A stretch of DNA of 64,000 bases from Oligoflexus sp. (GCF_035712445.1 NZ_DASTAT010000081.1:33556-97555), one strand, 5' to 3'; positions 15,867-25,044 are shown, numbered from the stretch's first letter. The notes: generated by a model not told the origin, from the letters alone. Numbers and translations are program-made.

Positions 15867-17225
15867 ATGAAAAAATTTGGATATGCGGCCCCTTTGTTGA
15901 TGCTTTTTTGCTTTGGGTGGCCGATCCTGGCCAACTCTCAGGACCAATCCTGTCGTTCTGAAAAACCCTGGCTATCTGAGACTTGCGAGGAACCGAACGG
16001 GTCTGACATCAATCATGCTTGTCGATTTGTCATGAAGAAAGAAAAGGAAAGTGGTTGGAAGAAAGAAGATTTCGCCAAAACTCTTCATCACAAGCTTATG
16101 TATGAAACCTGCGAAGGGACGACTCGGCTCACCTGTAGTACTTTCATCAACAACCTTGTGGTCTCTTATGATCACGTTCTGAAGACTCATTTTGACGAGC
16201 CAAAGTCCGATCTGCCCTTGGCTGTCACGCTTTCCAAGCCAACAGCCCAGGCTGATTATAACCTGGAAAGGAATTTTCTTTGGGTCAAGGAAGCAGAAGG
16301 TAAAAGCCTTGATAAGATCCGGGCATTCATTGAGACGTCGAAAAGCAAGGCGACAGGGATCACCGATGACGCTTCACTGAGGAAAGTGAGCAAAGAAATT
16401 GACGCGAATCAGCGCGCGCTCAAAAGCGAGTTGCTGACTCTATCGAGGCAGGAAACTGATCTTCTGAGAATGCTGCGCAACGCAGTGGCGCAAATGCAGA
16501 TCGTAGTCGGCAACAGCCGACAATTGGTTCCTAATAAATGTCGGGATGTAAATGATAAAATCGAAAAGTACAACCAGGATACTTTGGGCTTCATCTATCA
16601 GACTCACCAGTTGATAGAATATATCGAAAAAGCTTCGAAAGAAGTCTCGGATCTTTATGTGTTGGCCATCAAGTCGAGCGAGATCACAGTCCGGAATCGC
16701 TACGCGGCTGCTGTCAAGGATACTGTCGAGTCTGCGACTGACAGGATCAACCAGGTGTTATTTCTCGATCGCACTCTATGGGATGTCGCGAGCTGGTGGT
16801 ACGATGCCAACAAGAACGGTCTGGCCAATCGCCTCCATACCCGTTACCTTCTCTACACCGAACCTATGAGATTGCTGAATATTGAGCTTCAAACAGCACA
16901 AGGCTTTCGGACCAGACTCAGTCAGGCTGTTCCGAACGCCGGCCCCTTGCGCGATGAGACCCTTCGGAGTATTGACGACAAAATCCAGACTATTCAGGAC
17001 GAGATAGATGCCCTTAAAAAGAAAGGTTTTGAGGGTCAGCTTGCGTCGCAGATAAGCCTGGCCAGGAGAAGACTGGCAGCTGTCGGAGCGGAGAACGCCA
17101 ATTGCAAAAAAGTTTCAGACGATTTTTTGGCAAAGGCGGAGAAAGTCAAGTCACTCGCTGATTTTGAACAAACATCCTACCTTTATGCCACTACGGTCGA
17201 AACATGCGTGAGGAACGCCCAATGA
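15867..17225 (+). CDS. Exported coiled-coil protein upstream of toxin
   Basis: A 452-residue protein with a signal peptide (about residues 1-25, ending LANSQ). The mature N-terminus has several Cys (QSCRSEKPWLSETCEE, NHACRFVMKK), and the central and C-terminal parts are long amphipathic helices that should form coiled coils (about residues 150-260 and 380-440). It overlaps the start of the toxin gene by four bases (ATGA at 17222-17225), so the two are translationally coupled. It may be a chaperone, adaptor or structural partner of the toxin; that is inference from position alone. Confidence 0.7.
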   Translation: MKKFGYAAPLLMLFCFGWPILANSQDQSCRSEKPWLSETCEEPNGSDINHACRFVMKKEKESGWKKEDFAKTLHHKLMYETCEGTTRLTCSTFINNLVVSYDHVLKTHFDEPKSDLPLAVTLSKPTAQADYNLERNFLWVKEAEGKSLDKIRAFIETSKSKATGITDDASLRKVSKEIDANQRALKSELLTLSRQETDLLRMLRNAVAQMQIVVGNSRQLVPNKCRDVNDKIEKYNQDTLGFIYQTHQLIEYIEKASKEVSDLYVLAIKSSEITVRNRYAAAVKDTVESATDRINQVLFLDRTLWDVASWWYDANKNGLANRLHTRYLLYTEPMRLLNIELQTAQGFRTRLSQAVPNAGPLRDETLRSIDDKIQTIQDEIDALKKKGFEGQLASQISLARRRLAAVGAENANCKKVSDDFLAKAEKVKSLADFEQTSYLYATTVETCVRNAQ

Positions 17226-19030
17226 AAAAGCCGATCTTGAGAAAGAAAATCCTGATCTTTGCTGTTCTTCTCGCCTATTCTCATGCTCTCTTTTCCTCTG
17301 ATGGCAGGACCGTGATCCTGACTGGCCCTGACGGAACTCAGATAGAAGGCGTGATCACGCCTAATGGTAATTTTTGCGTTGGAAACGCCTGTGTGCCCGT
17401 TGATTTTTGCAAGGGTGCCTGCGACGGCTACCTTGTGAATTCTTACGAGCCATCGGAAGGTGAAGGCCTTTTTCCCGCTGTAGGCTCTGACACAGGCAGT
17501 GCTGATACGGGAGGCTTCGGCACAGGAACTACCATTACACCGCCAGGCGGTGGAGGACCGATTGACAATAGCTGGGAATCGACGTTTGGACAAAACACAA
17601 CAGACATCTTCGCCAACAGACAGATAGCGCTGGACCAATCGCTCAAGAACATGGAAGCGGAATGGAACAGCATCGGAAAAGACATCGGTGCCAGGATTAT
17701 GGGCAATGACCCCAATCCGTTTTCAGTAGATATAAGCGAGATCACAGCTGCCAATGACGCTCAGATCCAGCAGACCCAGCAGGCGATCGTAGCGTATATT
17801 ATGGCGTATAACGCCTGGTACGATGCTACAACTAAAAACATGGAAGCGACTCGGGACAAAATCGAGGAAATGAACAAGGAAGCTCAAGCTCGACTCGATG
17901 AGAATCTAACCAACAAGGTTCCTGTGAAGATCGAGGAAAGAACCAAGCTCTGGAAGGATCTGGAAGCCGCCAGGACCCAGACAAAGGCGAAGGCGGGTGG
18001 CGTTATCACCGCCCTGGAAAGTGGCACGCTGGTGACCCAGGGGGCGGGAGGCTTTGCGAGTTCACCGGCGAGTGTCGGCGGAGATAAAGTCAGGCGCCTC
18101 GATAAATATTTGAGTTCGGTACAGAGGTCATTGGAAGGCGAAGGACCTCTAAGCCCGCAACGGAAAACGATCCTTGACGATGCCAAGCTTTCAAATATGC
18201 AAGCGGACAGCGCCTACGCAAAAGGGGACATAGAAGCAGGAGATGCTCTGGTTCGCATCGGCTATGCGCTTGGGGATGCGGCGATCGCATTGAGTCCTAT
18301 CGTGGTTGCTGCTCTGGCTCCAGGGGCTGCGGTTGCCATCACTATTACAGGGGCTGTGGCTATAGGAAAATCCTGGTACGAAGCCCGAACGGGGACTAGA
18401 ATTTGGGATGGCTCTCCTTTAAGTGTCATGGATCGGCAGCTGGCTTATGCTGATGTGGCCTTATCAATGTTGCCGGGTGCCTCTGAGATCTTGAGTTTCA
18501 GTGGCAAGGCCGTTGCGGGCATGGTGGATAATCTTTCTGGTGTGATCAAGTTGGGGATGGGCGAAGAATCGGCACTTGCATTGATCAATGGAACTAAAAA
18601 GCTAGCGGAGCGCCTTAATTTCGCAACGGCGGACTTAGCGCAGGATTTTATTCGCTGGTTGAAGCGACCCGTTCACCCTAATCTTGAAGCTGGGGCGATC
18701 GGTGAAGGGGGTGATCGGGCGCTCGAAGTCATTCGAGGTCTAAGACCCGAAGTTGCCACCCTGGACGCATCGGCTTCCTTCAAAAATCTCTCACCACCTC
18801 TAAGAAGGGGCGCCTGGGATATCATGGAGAACCTGCCTCGGGCGTTGAAAGGCGATGCTCAGGCAACTCAATTCATCAACCAATTAAGGCCACATGAGCT
18901 GACTGCTAACTACAAAGGTTGGACTTCCTTGGATCTCGTTCCAAATAATCCTAGTGCTTCTCCGCTCCGGTTTCTTTATAAGGTCAAAGCGGACGGAATC
19001 ATTGAGTGGATGATTAGGGATACCCATTAA
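17222..19030 (+). CDS. Polymorphic toxin with pre-toxin and C-terminal RNase-like region
   Basis: A 602-residue exported protein (start ATG 17222, MKKPILR; signal peptide about residues 1-25). In order: a Cys-bearing N-terminal patch, a Gly-rich spacer, a long helical region (about 150-300), hydrophobic helices (ALSPIVVAALAPGAAVAITI, about 360-385), then YEARTGTRIWDGSPLSVMDR, which resembles the PT-TG pre-toxin motif, and a C-terminal domain ending YKVKADGIIEWMIRDTH. The next gene encodes a barstar-like protein and overlaps by one base. Barstar-family immunity goes with ribonuclease toxins of the barnase/RelE-like fold, so the last ~90 residues are probably an RNase. The exact toxin family is not identified. 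Confidence 0.72.
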   Translation: MKKPILRKKILIFAVLLAYSHALFSSDGRTVILTGPDGTQIEGVITPNGNFCVGNACVPVDFCKGACDGYLVNSYEPSEGEGLFPAVGSDTGSADTGGFGTGTTITPPGGGGPIDNSWESTFGQNTTDIFANRQIALDQSLKNMEAEWNSIGKDIGARIMGNDPNPFSVDISEITAANDAQIQQTQQAIVAYIMAYNAWYDATTKNMEATRDKIEEMNKEAQARLDENLTNKVPVKIEERTKLWKDLEAARTQTKAKAGGVITALESGTLVTQGAGGFASSPASVGGDKVRRLDKYLSSVQRSLEGEGPLSPQRKTILDDAKLSNMQADSAYAKGDIEAGDALVRIGYALGDAAIALSPIVVAALAPGAAVAITITGAVAIGKSWYEARTGTRIWDGSPLSVMDRQLAYADVALSMLPGASEILSFSGKAVAGMVDNLSGVIKLGMGEESALALINGTKKLAERLNFATADLAQDFIRWLKRPVHPNLEAGAIGEGGDRALEVIRGLRPEVATLDASASFKNLSPPLRRGAWDIMENLPRALKGDAQATQFINQLRPHELTANYKGWTSLDLVPNNPSASPLRFLYKVKADGIIEWMIRDTH

Positions 19031-19428
19031 TGAAAACATACAAGCTGTCTGGTCATAACATAAAAAGTCTCGGCGATTTCTTCAGGGAATTCGCAGAAAT
19101 GGTTGGGGTTGAATACTTCGGTCACAACATCCAATCTTTCGATGACTGCCTGTTCGGTGGCTATGGTTTGCAATCACCTTGCGAAATTCATTGGCATGAT
19201 AGTGAGCTGTCAGCAAAATATCTGGATCATCAGTGTCTTGCCGCTTGGTGTCAGGAAGTCTTAAAAAGAAACGATTTTCCTGATGAAGACAGTCGCAGGG
19301 AAGTGGAGAAAATTCTCGACGAAGCGAGCGCAAGAGAACGTACTATCCAGGAATTGTTGATTGAAAATATGAGATCAGCTTTTCAAAGATCGGGTGGAAC
19401 AATCGACATTAATGTGGTCTTGAAATAG
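19030..19428 (+). CDS. Barstar-like immunity protein
   Basis: A 132-residue cytoplasmic protein, probably the inhibitor that protects the producer from the toxin encoded just upstream. The N-terminal ~90 residues match barstar in plan: a beta strand (YKLSGHNIKS), a helix, then EYFGHNIQSFDDCLFGG, the counterpart of the barstar segment YYGENLDALWDCL, and IHWHDSE for its strand after it. The C-terminal ~40 residues are an added helical extension. It starts within the toxin stop codon (TAATG), the tight coupling usual for toxin/immunity pairs. Confidence 0.78.
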   Translation: MKTYKLSGHNIKSLGDFFREFAEMVGVEYFGHNIQSFDDCLFGGYGLQSPCEIHWHDSELSAKYLDHQCLAAWCQEVLKRNDFPDEDSRREVEKILDEASARERTIQELLIENMRSAFQRSGGTIDINVVLK

Positions 19429-19445
19429 CTGCGATACTGACAATG

Positions 19446-19460
19446 GCCCCCTTCGGGGGC
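19446..19460 (+). terminator. Short GC hairpin after immunity gene
   Basis: GCCCCC and GGGGGC pair around TTC, 18 bases after the barstar-like stop. The T run behind it is weak (AAATTTT), so termination may be partial. Confidence 0.5.
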
Positions 19461-19504
19461 TGCTAAATTTTGAAGCCCGATAACTTGGTATAAGGCCCAA
19501 ACTC

Positions 19505-19530
19505 GTGGTCCTAAAATAGCTGCAATATTG
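19505..19530 (+). repeat. Imperfect copy of the immunity-gene 3' end
   Basis: These 26 bases match 19414-19439, which spans the stop codon of the barstar-like gene, with four mismatches. The copy stands about 90 bases downstream and is followed by unrelated sequence and a second possible toxin/immunity pair. It looks like a scar of an older immunity gene or of recombination that exchanged toxin tips. The rest of 19461-19693 holds no convincing gene; a 54-codon frame from the ATG at 19608 overlaps the next gene in another frame. Confidence 0.5.
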
Positions 19531-19693
19531 CCAGAGAGAATGATACTGCATCTGCTGTTCTTTAAAATTTCTGCCGTATTGGTCATAGGCGTTTCTCCCG
19601 CATTTCTATGAAACCTGCATTAGTAGTTGAATCAAAATTTATTGCGCCATTGAAGACTGAAACTGATAGTCAGCTTGGAAGCTTCAAGGTCGA

Positions 19694-20116
19694 ATGCATG
19701 TTCGGATTCGACAGCACCTTGGGCTTTCAAAAAAGATCCATTGGCATCTCCCTCAAGATGGAATTGCGTTAGACATATTGAAAGACAAACTGAAATTTTT
19801 ACCTGACAGCATAGATGACGAGGTAGTGACATTCAATCCATTCATTCCCTCCAATGCAGGCGGAACAGGGATCAGAGATTATTTGGACGAAGCTGCAAGA
19901 GTTCATTCATCCGGCGGGCAGCTGAAGATTACCGGATCAAAAGGCAATAAATTTACGCAATTACCTGGCCAAGAGGTGCTGGACCAGCTAGGCCTGGAAA
20001 CCATTGTTGCACACGGGCCGCTTCTGGCCGAATATCGTAGCTTTGTTTTTCGAAGGATTGATGGCACGATAATTCCGAATGATAGTATGCTTACCAGTGT
20101 TTTAAGGAAAAAATGA
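19694..20116 (+). CDS. Possible orphan toxin C-terminal domain
   Basis: A 140-residue protein without signal peptide or transmembrane helix. Seen: VVTFNPFIPSNAGGTG, GGQLKITGSKGNKF and IVAHGPLLAEYRSFVFR near the C-terminus. The middle stretch resembles the late motifs of Rossmann methyltransferase-like domains that occur as tips of polymorphic toxins, but I cannot confirm that. The start is unsure: the ATG at 19694 has no good ribosome site and an overlapping frame from 19608 (MKPALVVESKF) may be a frame-shifted N-terminal part. It overlaps the next gene by ATGA, like toxin/immunity pairs. Confidence 0.5.
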   Translation: MHVRIRQHLGLSKKIHWHLPQDGIALDILKDKLKFLPDSIDDEVVTFNPFIPSNAGGTGIRDYLDEAARVHSSGGQLKITGSKGNKFTQLPGQEVLDQLGLETIVAHGPLLAEYRSFVFRRIDGTIIPNDSMLTSVLRKK

Positions 20117-20535
20117 TGCAAAAGGTGGAAGGCCATTTTGAAGACTTGCACTGGACTGAGTGTAACATAAAGAAAACAGTGATTAACCGATCTGAAAAGA
20201 ATATCGAAGTATGGGCAGAATTTCTGGAAGTCTACCCTCCCCATCCTTTTTCCAGGACCTGTAAAAGTAGCGATATCTTTATTGCCGTTTTTGAAAACGT
20301 CCATTCTTCGAAGCTTGCCATTACTGAGTATATCGGAGATGCGAGTGAAGGACAGGTAAAACCAACAGTGACAAAGGTAGACTGTTTTCGGGAAGAGAAA
20401 GAAGAAAGTGACTGTGGCAAAGAATTTTCACTAGAAGGCGTCCTGCTGGATGACTTAGGACGAAAACATGCCTGGATATCTTGGGATATTGTAGCGGAAA
20501 AGTTTTACCTTGAGCGAAAGTCACAAGAAGAATAA
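20113..20535 (+). CDS. Possible immunity protein
   Basis: A 140-residue acidic, soluble protein, with no signal peptide and no family recognised. It overlaps the upstream gene by ATGA, and size, acidity and placement behind a toxin-tip-like gene suggest an immunity protein. The start may be either of two adjacent ATG codons (20113 or 20116). The mixed beta/alpha pattern (NIEVWAEFLEVYPPHPF; SDIFIAVFENVHSSKLAI) does not resemble barstar. Confidence 0.5.
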   Translation: MMQKVEGHFEDLHWTECNIKKTVINRSEKNIEVWAEFLEVYPPHPFSRTCKSSDIFIAVFENVHSSKLAITEYIGDASEGQVKPTVTKVDCFREEKEESDCGKEFSLEGVLLDDLGRKHAWISWDIVAEKFYLERKSQEE

Positions 20536-20620
20536 AGGGCCATGTTGGATATCATGGCCATAGCGCGAGTGTGTCGTGTACACTCTTTTTAACCAGTATG
20601 TGCTTGAGGTGGAAGCCCCT

Positions 20621-21232
20621 ATGAATATAGGCAGACGTATACTCCTGGCCGGTCTTGTATTTAAGTCTTCGTTGGTTGTGGCACAGGATAAGCTGTCACG
20701 TGATGACACTACCATGGAGCTTAATTTCGCCTATTCACAGCAGGAATATGGGACGATCGCACTGGATATTCTTGCTCCTCGAATGGGAGACTGGGGGCGT
20801 CTCGGTATAAACCTGGGAGGCACAAGCTATAATGCCACTCTGTCAAGCAACAGAGATCGGTTGATGCATGTTGACCAGAAGGCCCTTGCTTGGCGCATTG
20901 ATGAACCACTTTTAAATGTTGATATGGCATCATCCCCAGGTATACACACGTTGGGCATTGCCTCGACACTACGGGTTGGCATTCAATCGTATGAAAACTT
21001 GCTTGATGAAAAAATTCAACGAGAAGATCACTCATTTTTTGAAGTGGAGAGTCTATTCCAACTCAGAAGCCTGTTGGATGATAAAACAGGATTATGGATC
21101 AAGAGGTCTACTTTTGGGCTGGGTACTGGTTTCCGCTTGAATCTGATCGACGAGGCGACATTCATTGGTAACAAAGGGGTGGATAGACTCCACGTTTATC
21201 CTACATTTCAGTTTTCCGCTCTTATCTTCTGA
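20621..21232 (+). CDS. Exported protein, possibly outer-membrane beta protein
   Basis: A 203-residue protein from the ATG at 20621 (MNIGRRIL), with a signal peptide ending near VVAQD. The mature chain has alternating hydrophobic residues and ends in FQFSALIF, a terminal Phe after aromatic/hydrophobic positions, as in outer-membrane beta-barrels. No family recognised. A frame start at 20576 lacks the signal at its N-terminus and is rejected. It follows the possible immunity gene by 85 bases. The 219 bases after it (21233-21451) show no gene. Confidence 0.6.
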   Translation: MNIGRRILLAGLVFKSSLVVAQDKLSRDDTTMELNFAYSQQEYGTIALDILAPRMGDWGRLGINLGGTSYNATLSSNRDRLMHVDQKALAWRIDEPLLNVDMASSPGIHTLGIASTLRVGIQSYENLLDEKIQREDHSFFEVESLFQLRSLLDDKTGLWIKRSTFGLGTGFRLNLIDEATFIGNKGVDRLHVYPTFQFSALIF

Positions 21233-21451
21233 CTGCTAAAAAATGAAGATAATCGAGCCATATATAGTGCTTTACTAACGATTGAAAAGCAAACGCGATA
21301 GAGTTCCTGGCCAAATAGAGCCGAAATACTAAGGCTGGTCAGATTGCTGCAGCTCAAAGTCTAGAAGGTTCGACAGTGGAAGGCTCAATATTAAGCCAGG
21401 GGTGAAATTCTGACGCTGTTTATGCCCAGACCGGAATAACACTGGCAATTC

Positions 21452-21700
21452 TCACAATTCAAATCCAGGGCCGCGCGTTCTCGTGCGGTCCTTTTTGTTT
21501 TCATCGGGTGCCATCCGATACGCCTGCGACTTTTCCCTCGTCTGGGGCTCCGCTTTGGGCCCCTCCTGCTCTTTCTCTGGGGGTTGGGTGGGGGTTGCCG
21601 ATCTTGATGCCATTTCGAGCTCCCAGGGTGCTGCAGAAGCTTTGAAACTGGAGGTCACCCCTGACCTCGATGCTGTTCAATTGTTGAGCAGGGACAGCGG
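21452..21700 (-). pseudogene. Duplicated 3' end of the relaxase gene
   Basis: The minus strand encodes a tail almost the same as that of the relaxase at 58276-59928: EVRGDLQFQSF, then NPHPTP for its NPTHPP, then EKSQ, RM, DENKKDRTRTRGPG and EL. Similarity covers about the last 70 codons and fades upstream, with a frame change near GARNGIKIG. There is no start or catalytic domain, so this is a non-functional fragment. It carries the same terminator hairpin. It could come from recombination between plasmid copies, and gives two homologous stretches on either side of the 50-kb region. Confidence 0.8.
21468..21496 (+). terminator. Rho-independent terminator, copy 2
   Basis: Stem 21468-21477 with 21482-21491, TTCT loop, five T. 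Same hairpin as at 12,699 and 58,292; here it is part of the duplicated relaxase tail and would stop plus-strand transcripts from the 20.6-kb gene. Confidence 0.8.
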
Positions 21701-21797
21701 ACATACACCAGGGGGGGCATTCCTGAAGCGTGGTAGCGGGTCCTTTCCATCATTCCAGATCCGTACAGGATGGACGTCATCGACCCGCATGATGAGG

Positions 21798-21915
21798 TCA
21801 GGTTCGCTTTCTAAATTCTATCTCCCTAATGACCTTTGCCACCTGCACGAACCCAACGCAGCCTACAATTGTGGCTCCTATGACAGCGTCTGTGCCGCTG
21901 AAAAATCCTCCGATA
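21798..21915 (-). pseudogene. 3' half of small membrane-protein gene split by the transposon
   Basis: Downstream half of a gene whose start is at 50258. Removing the transposon and one copy of CGATA restores one frame of 52 codons ending at the TGA at 21798-21800. The joined product has two hydrophobic segments: residues about 1-30 (GLALFSVPAALAVIGGFFSG) and about 32-46 (AVIGATIVGCVGFVQVA), then a basic tail (EIEFRKRT). No family recognised. The exact restoration of a frame with a good ribosome site proves the insertion point. Confidence 0.85.
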
Positions 21916-21963
21916 GGGGGATGGTAAGGATTGCTTAAAAAACCCACCATTTCCTCTGTGAGC
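21916..21963 (+). repeat. Left terminal inverted repeat of Tn3-family transposon
   Basis: 48 bases, outer end GGGGGATGGTAAGGATTGCT, ending in CTCTGTGAGC, perfectly complementary to 50153-50200. It lies 15 bases beyond the tnpA stop. Confidence 0.95.
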
Positions 21964-21978
21964 ATTGCGGCTCAGGCG

Positions 21979-24900
21979 TTATGCTTCCAAGGAAGCCTCA
22001 AAAACTTTGTAGGATAGTGGATCCGGGACCTTATCCAGATTGACCGTATAATCCCCAAAGCGGTTGATATGCTCCCTCCTGTATGGAGACAACGCGGCCA
22101 AGGCTTCCCTACTAAACTCATGACCTTCGTTTTTAAGCTGCCCGAGCACCTTGCTCATTTCGTTGACCGTGTGGAGAATCACAAGGCTTGAAACAAGGTG
22201 ATTATATTTGATGACCTTTCTCTGCTCATCACGGTCATTCTCGGCAATAACACCGCCGCCGCCAAAGGCTACCCATTGTGCAAAGCCGTTGAAAGCCTCG
22301 CTTTTGTTTGTGGCAGCTTGAATTGTTCGCCTCAGCTCAGCATCGCCGATATAGGAGAGCAGAAAGATTGTGCGGATGGCACGACCAAGCTCGCGGAAGG
22401 CAAAATAAACCTTATTTTTGCGGCTCTGAACGCCAAGGCGTCTCAGAACCGTTGCAGCCGTGATGTGCCCGGCCTTTATTGAGACAGCTACCCTGAGCAT
22501 ATCATGGAAGTGGGTTTCAATGAGGTCCCAGTCGATGGCTTCATCAAAAAGCTCATTGATGTGTTCATAGCGTGCCCCCTTTTCTGGCCGGAAAAACTTG
22601 AGATCCTTCCAGTTGCGAATCCGTGGCATGAGCTTGATACCAAGAAGGTGCGAAAGCGCAAAGACGGGCGCACTCTGCGCCTGGGTGTCGCCGTGAAGAG
22701 TATCCGGTTGGATATCCGAACGGTTTTGAAGCAGACCGTCTAGGATATGGACCGCTTCCCACACGCCGCATGGGATAAAATGGCTGAAAAGGGCAATGTA
22801 GGTATCTGAAACATGATAGTAGCCGATTCCGCCATAGCCACCATAACGAATGTGATACTCTGACAGCAGGTTCTGCTCATAGAGATCCCACTTGGTACCA
22901 TCCGCCGACGCGTGTTTTCCCGTTCCCCAAAGCTTTGGTAATGTGAAGCGGTTATACGCGTTGATGACTTCGACGGTCGCTTCTTCAAGCGTTCCATCGG
23001 TGGCATGGCGCTGGTTGACGAGCGAAACTTGCCTTCTGTCGAAGCCCTTGATCGACCGCGCTGTCTGGCTCGGGCCAAGATTACAGCCATAGCAAAAGGT
23101 CGTCACGATATAACGTTCTCTTGGGTTTTCGATCTTGGCATCATGGCCCGACAGCGGCCCAAAGTGTTTGGTCCACCTGAGCCAATGATCGGTGTCAGCG
23201 AGAATCTCGACAATATTGATCGGAGACATTCTCTCAGCCATAAGCTGATCGAGCTGAGCAAGCCCTGCGGGCATTGCCCGCCTGTCCAGCTTGGCGATCG
23301 CCGGCTCGCCGTTCACAAGCCTTACAGCCTCATTATCTGGAAAGGATTTATCTGCTTCTTCGGCAGCAACGGCCATTTTTTTTCGCATCTGATCTACGAA
23401 TGCTTTGCCATCCATCGGAAGCCCGACTTGCTCGCCGTATATTGCGCGCTCTCTTTCAAACTCTTCCCATGAAAGAAGTTGATGACGGTAGTCACCGAAT
23501 CTGTCACCCGAGCTTATGGCAAGATCGCCTGATTTCAGCTCCTGCATCACCTGGGTAAAAAGGCAAATCTCGAAATATCGCCGCGAGACTTGCTGAGGCT
23601 TCGTGCCTGGCTTGATACCAGGGCCTGCCACCAGAGGCCACCACTTGTCAGCAACCCAGGAAAGATCAATTGCGGCCGTATTATGGAGCCATTCTCCCTT
23701 CGACCGGCGGTTTTGTAAAAGGAAAGCCACGGCTAGGATCACAGACTTGTCGCTGCTTGTAGTGATAAGCGGCATCCCCTCAAGAAGCGAGTAGAGTGCC
23801 GAGCGGCTGCCCTTAAAAATGCGAGGCAGGAATGCCAGGTAGTTCCCACCCGCATGAGCGCCATAGGCCTCGCACTGTTCAAGGATCTTGTCGGGATCGG
23901 CACCAACAGCGGTTGTGATTGCTTCGAGACGCTTTTCGGTTGGTTCTTCAGATTTGCAAGCCGCGACGATGACCTTGCGCAGCATTGCAACCAGACTTTG
24001 TGTCTGATCAATATTGCGAAGATGGTACTGGTCGAGCGCTTCCTTTCCAAGGCGGTGCAGCTTTTGCATCCGTTTTACAAACATTTCGGCCAGATCATCA
24101 AGAGCATGTGCTGTTTGCAGGCGAATGAGCGTGGCAGCAATTGCGTAACGCTTTTTCTCTGCCAGATCACGCATTGAAGCAGCATCAAGGGACTTGGCTT
24201 CTGCGGCGAATTGCCTGATTTTTACATCAGGTATCAAGACGAATGATTCGTCTTTAATGGCAAAATCCCGGAGCCAGCGAAGATGCTCTGTAAATTCCCG
24301 CATGTGTCCAACGGTAGGCCGCTGCGGCTCACGTTTTACTTTGTCCCAGGCGCATTTGATATTGCGTGATCCTTTTGCAAATAGGACGTCGATCTTTTTG
24401 CGACCATCTTTGCCAAGTTCCTGATAGATCAACTTATGGTAACCGCCATTGACAGTGACGCGAGCTTTCTTGGCAGCTCTAAGTATTGTTGCAAAACTTG
24501 GTAGCTCGCAACGCTGTCGCACAAGCTCCTCGATGGCCACGTTAATAATATCTGCGAGGTCATCCTTGGTTGATGCTGCTTCCGTAACGGCAGCAATCAT
24601 CGCAGCTTCGGAAGCCTTGTCATAGGGAGTAACCCGAAGAAACGCCAGAATCAGGTTCAAGTGTCTCAAGCGAGCGTTGCTTTCATCATAAGCGTGCAAG
24701 CCGTTTGGAAGCTTATCGAATCCAATGCTTTTCGCTATGTGACTGACGATTGTTTGAGGGACATCGGCAAGCCGGGAGAAGTAGCCTAGTCGCTGGAACG
24801 TCTTGAGCAGGATCAGAAACCCTGTTCGTGGTGCCGGGCGTCGTGCATGGGTGTTGGCAAAGGCAATTTCGTCAACACTTGGTGTATAAATGCTCGCAAG

Positions 24901-24993
24901 TTCTTTTGCAGTCGGATGCGCCTTTAATCTGGGATAAGCCGTCTCATTGACACCAATCATTGCAAAACAAACTCCGCTAACTCTATCCGACAT
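21979..24993 (-). CDS. tnpA: Tn3-family transposase
   Basis: DDE transposase of 1004 residues that moves the 28.3-kb transposon by replicative transposition. The N-terminal half is the DUF4158-type DNA-binding region (start TAKELASIYTPSVDEIAFA), the C-terminal half the Tn3 catalytic domain with D in SADGTKWD (about 697), D in GDTQAQS (about 767) and E in NKSEAFN (about 897). Full length and no frameshift, so it should be active. It ends next to the left inverted repeat. The Tni transposon has inserted 52 bases upstream of its start, in the place where a res site and a divergent resolvase gene are usual. Confidence 0.95.
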   Translation of the reverse strand: MSDRVSGVCFAMIGVNETAYPRLKAHPTAKELASIYTPSVDEIAFANTHARRPAPRTGFLILLKTFQRLGYFSRLADVPQTIVSHIAKSIGFDKLPNGLHAYDESNARLRHLNLILAFLRVTPYDKASEAAMIAAVTEAASTKDDLADIINVAIEELVRQRCELPSFATILRAAKKARVTVNGGYHKLIYQELGKDGRKKIDVLFAKGSRNIKCAWDKVKREPQRPTVGHMREFTEHLRWLRDFAIKDESFVLIPDVKIRQFAAEAKSLDAASMRDLAEKKRYAIAATLIRLQTAHALDDLAEMFVKRMQKLHRLGKEALDQYHLRNIDQTQSLVAMLRKVIVAACKSEEPTEKRLEAITTAVGADPDKILEQCEAYGAHAGGNYLAFLPRIFKGSRSALYSLLEGMPLITTSSDKSVILAVAFLLQNRRSKGEWLHNTAAIDLSWVADKWWPLVAGPGIKPGTKPQQVSRRYFEICLFTQVMQELKSGDLAISSGDRFGDYRHQLLSWEEFERERAIYGEQVGLPMDGKAFVDQMRKKMAVAAEEADKSFPDNEAVRLVNGEPAIAKLDRRAMPAGLAQLDQLMAERMSPINIVEILADTDHWLRWTKHFGPLSGHDAKIENPRERYIVTTFCYGCNLGPSQTARSIKGFDRRQVSLVNQRHATDGTLEEATVEVINAYNRFTLPKLWGTGKHASADGTKWDLYEQNLLSEYHIRYGGYGGIGYYHVSDTYIALFSHFIPCGVWEAVHILDGLLQNRSDIQPDTLHGDTQAQSAPVFALSHLLGIKLMPRIRNWKDLKFFRPEKGARYEHINELFDEAIDWDLIETHFHDMLRVAVSIKAGHITAATVLRRLGVQSRKNKVYFAFRELGRAIRTIFLLSYIGDAELRRTIQAATNKSEAFNGFAQWVAFGGGGVIAENDRDEQRKVIKYNHLVSSLVILHTVNEMSKVLGQLKNEGHEFSREALAALSPYRREHINRFGDYTVNLDKVPDPLSYKVFEASLEA

Positions 24994-25044
24994 AGGAAGA
25001 AAACGATCGTTTTTGGCACGTGCGAGAATACCTTTGTCTTTGCA

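Noticed and set aside
21483-21938. Plus-strand frame of 151 codons across the relaxase fragment and the transposon end
   Set aside because: It crosses the transposon boundary and opposes the clear relaxase homology and the interrupted gene.
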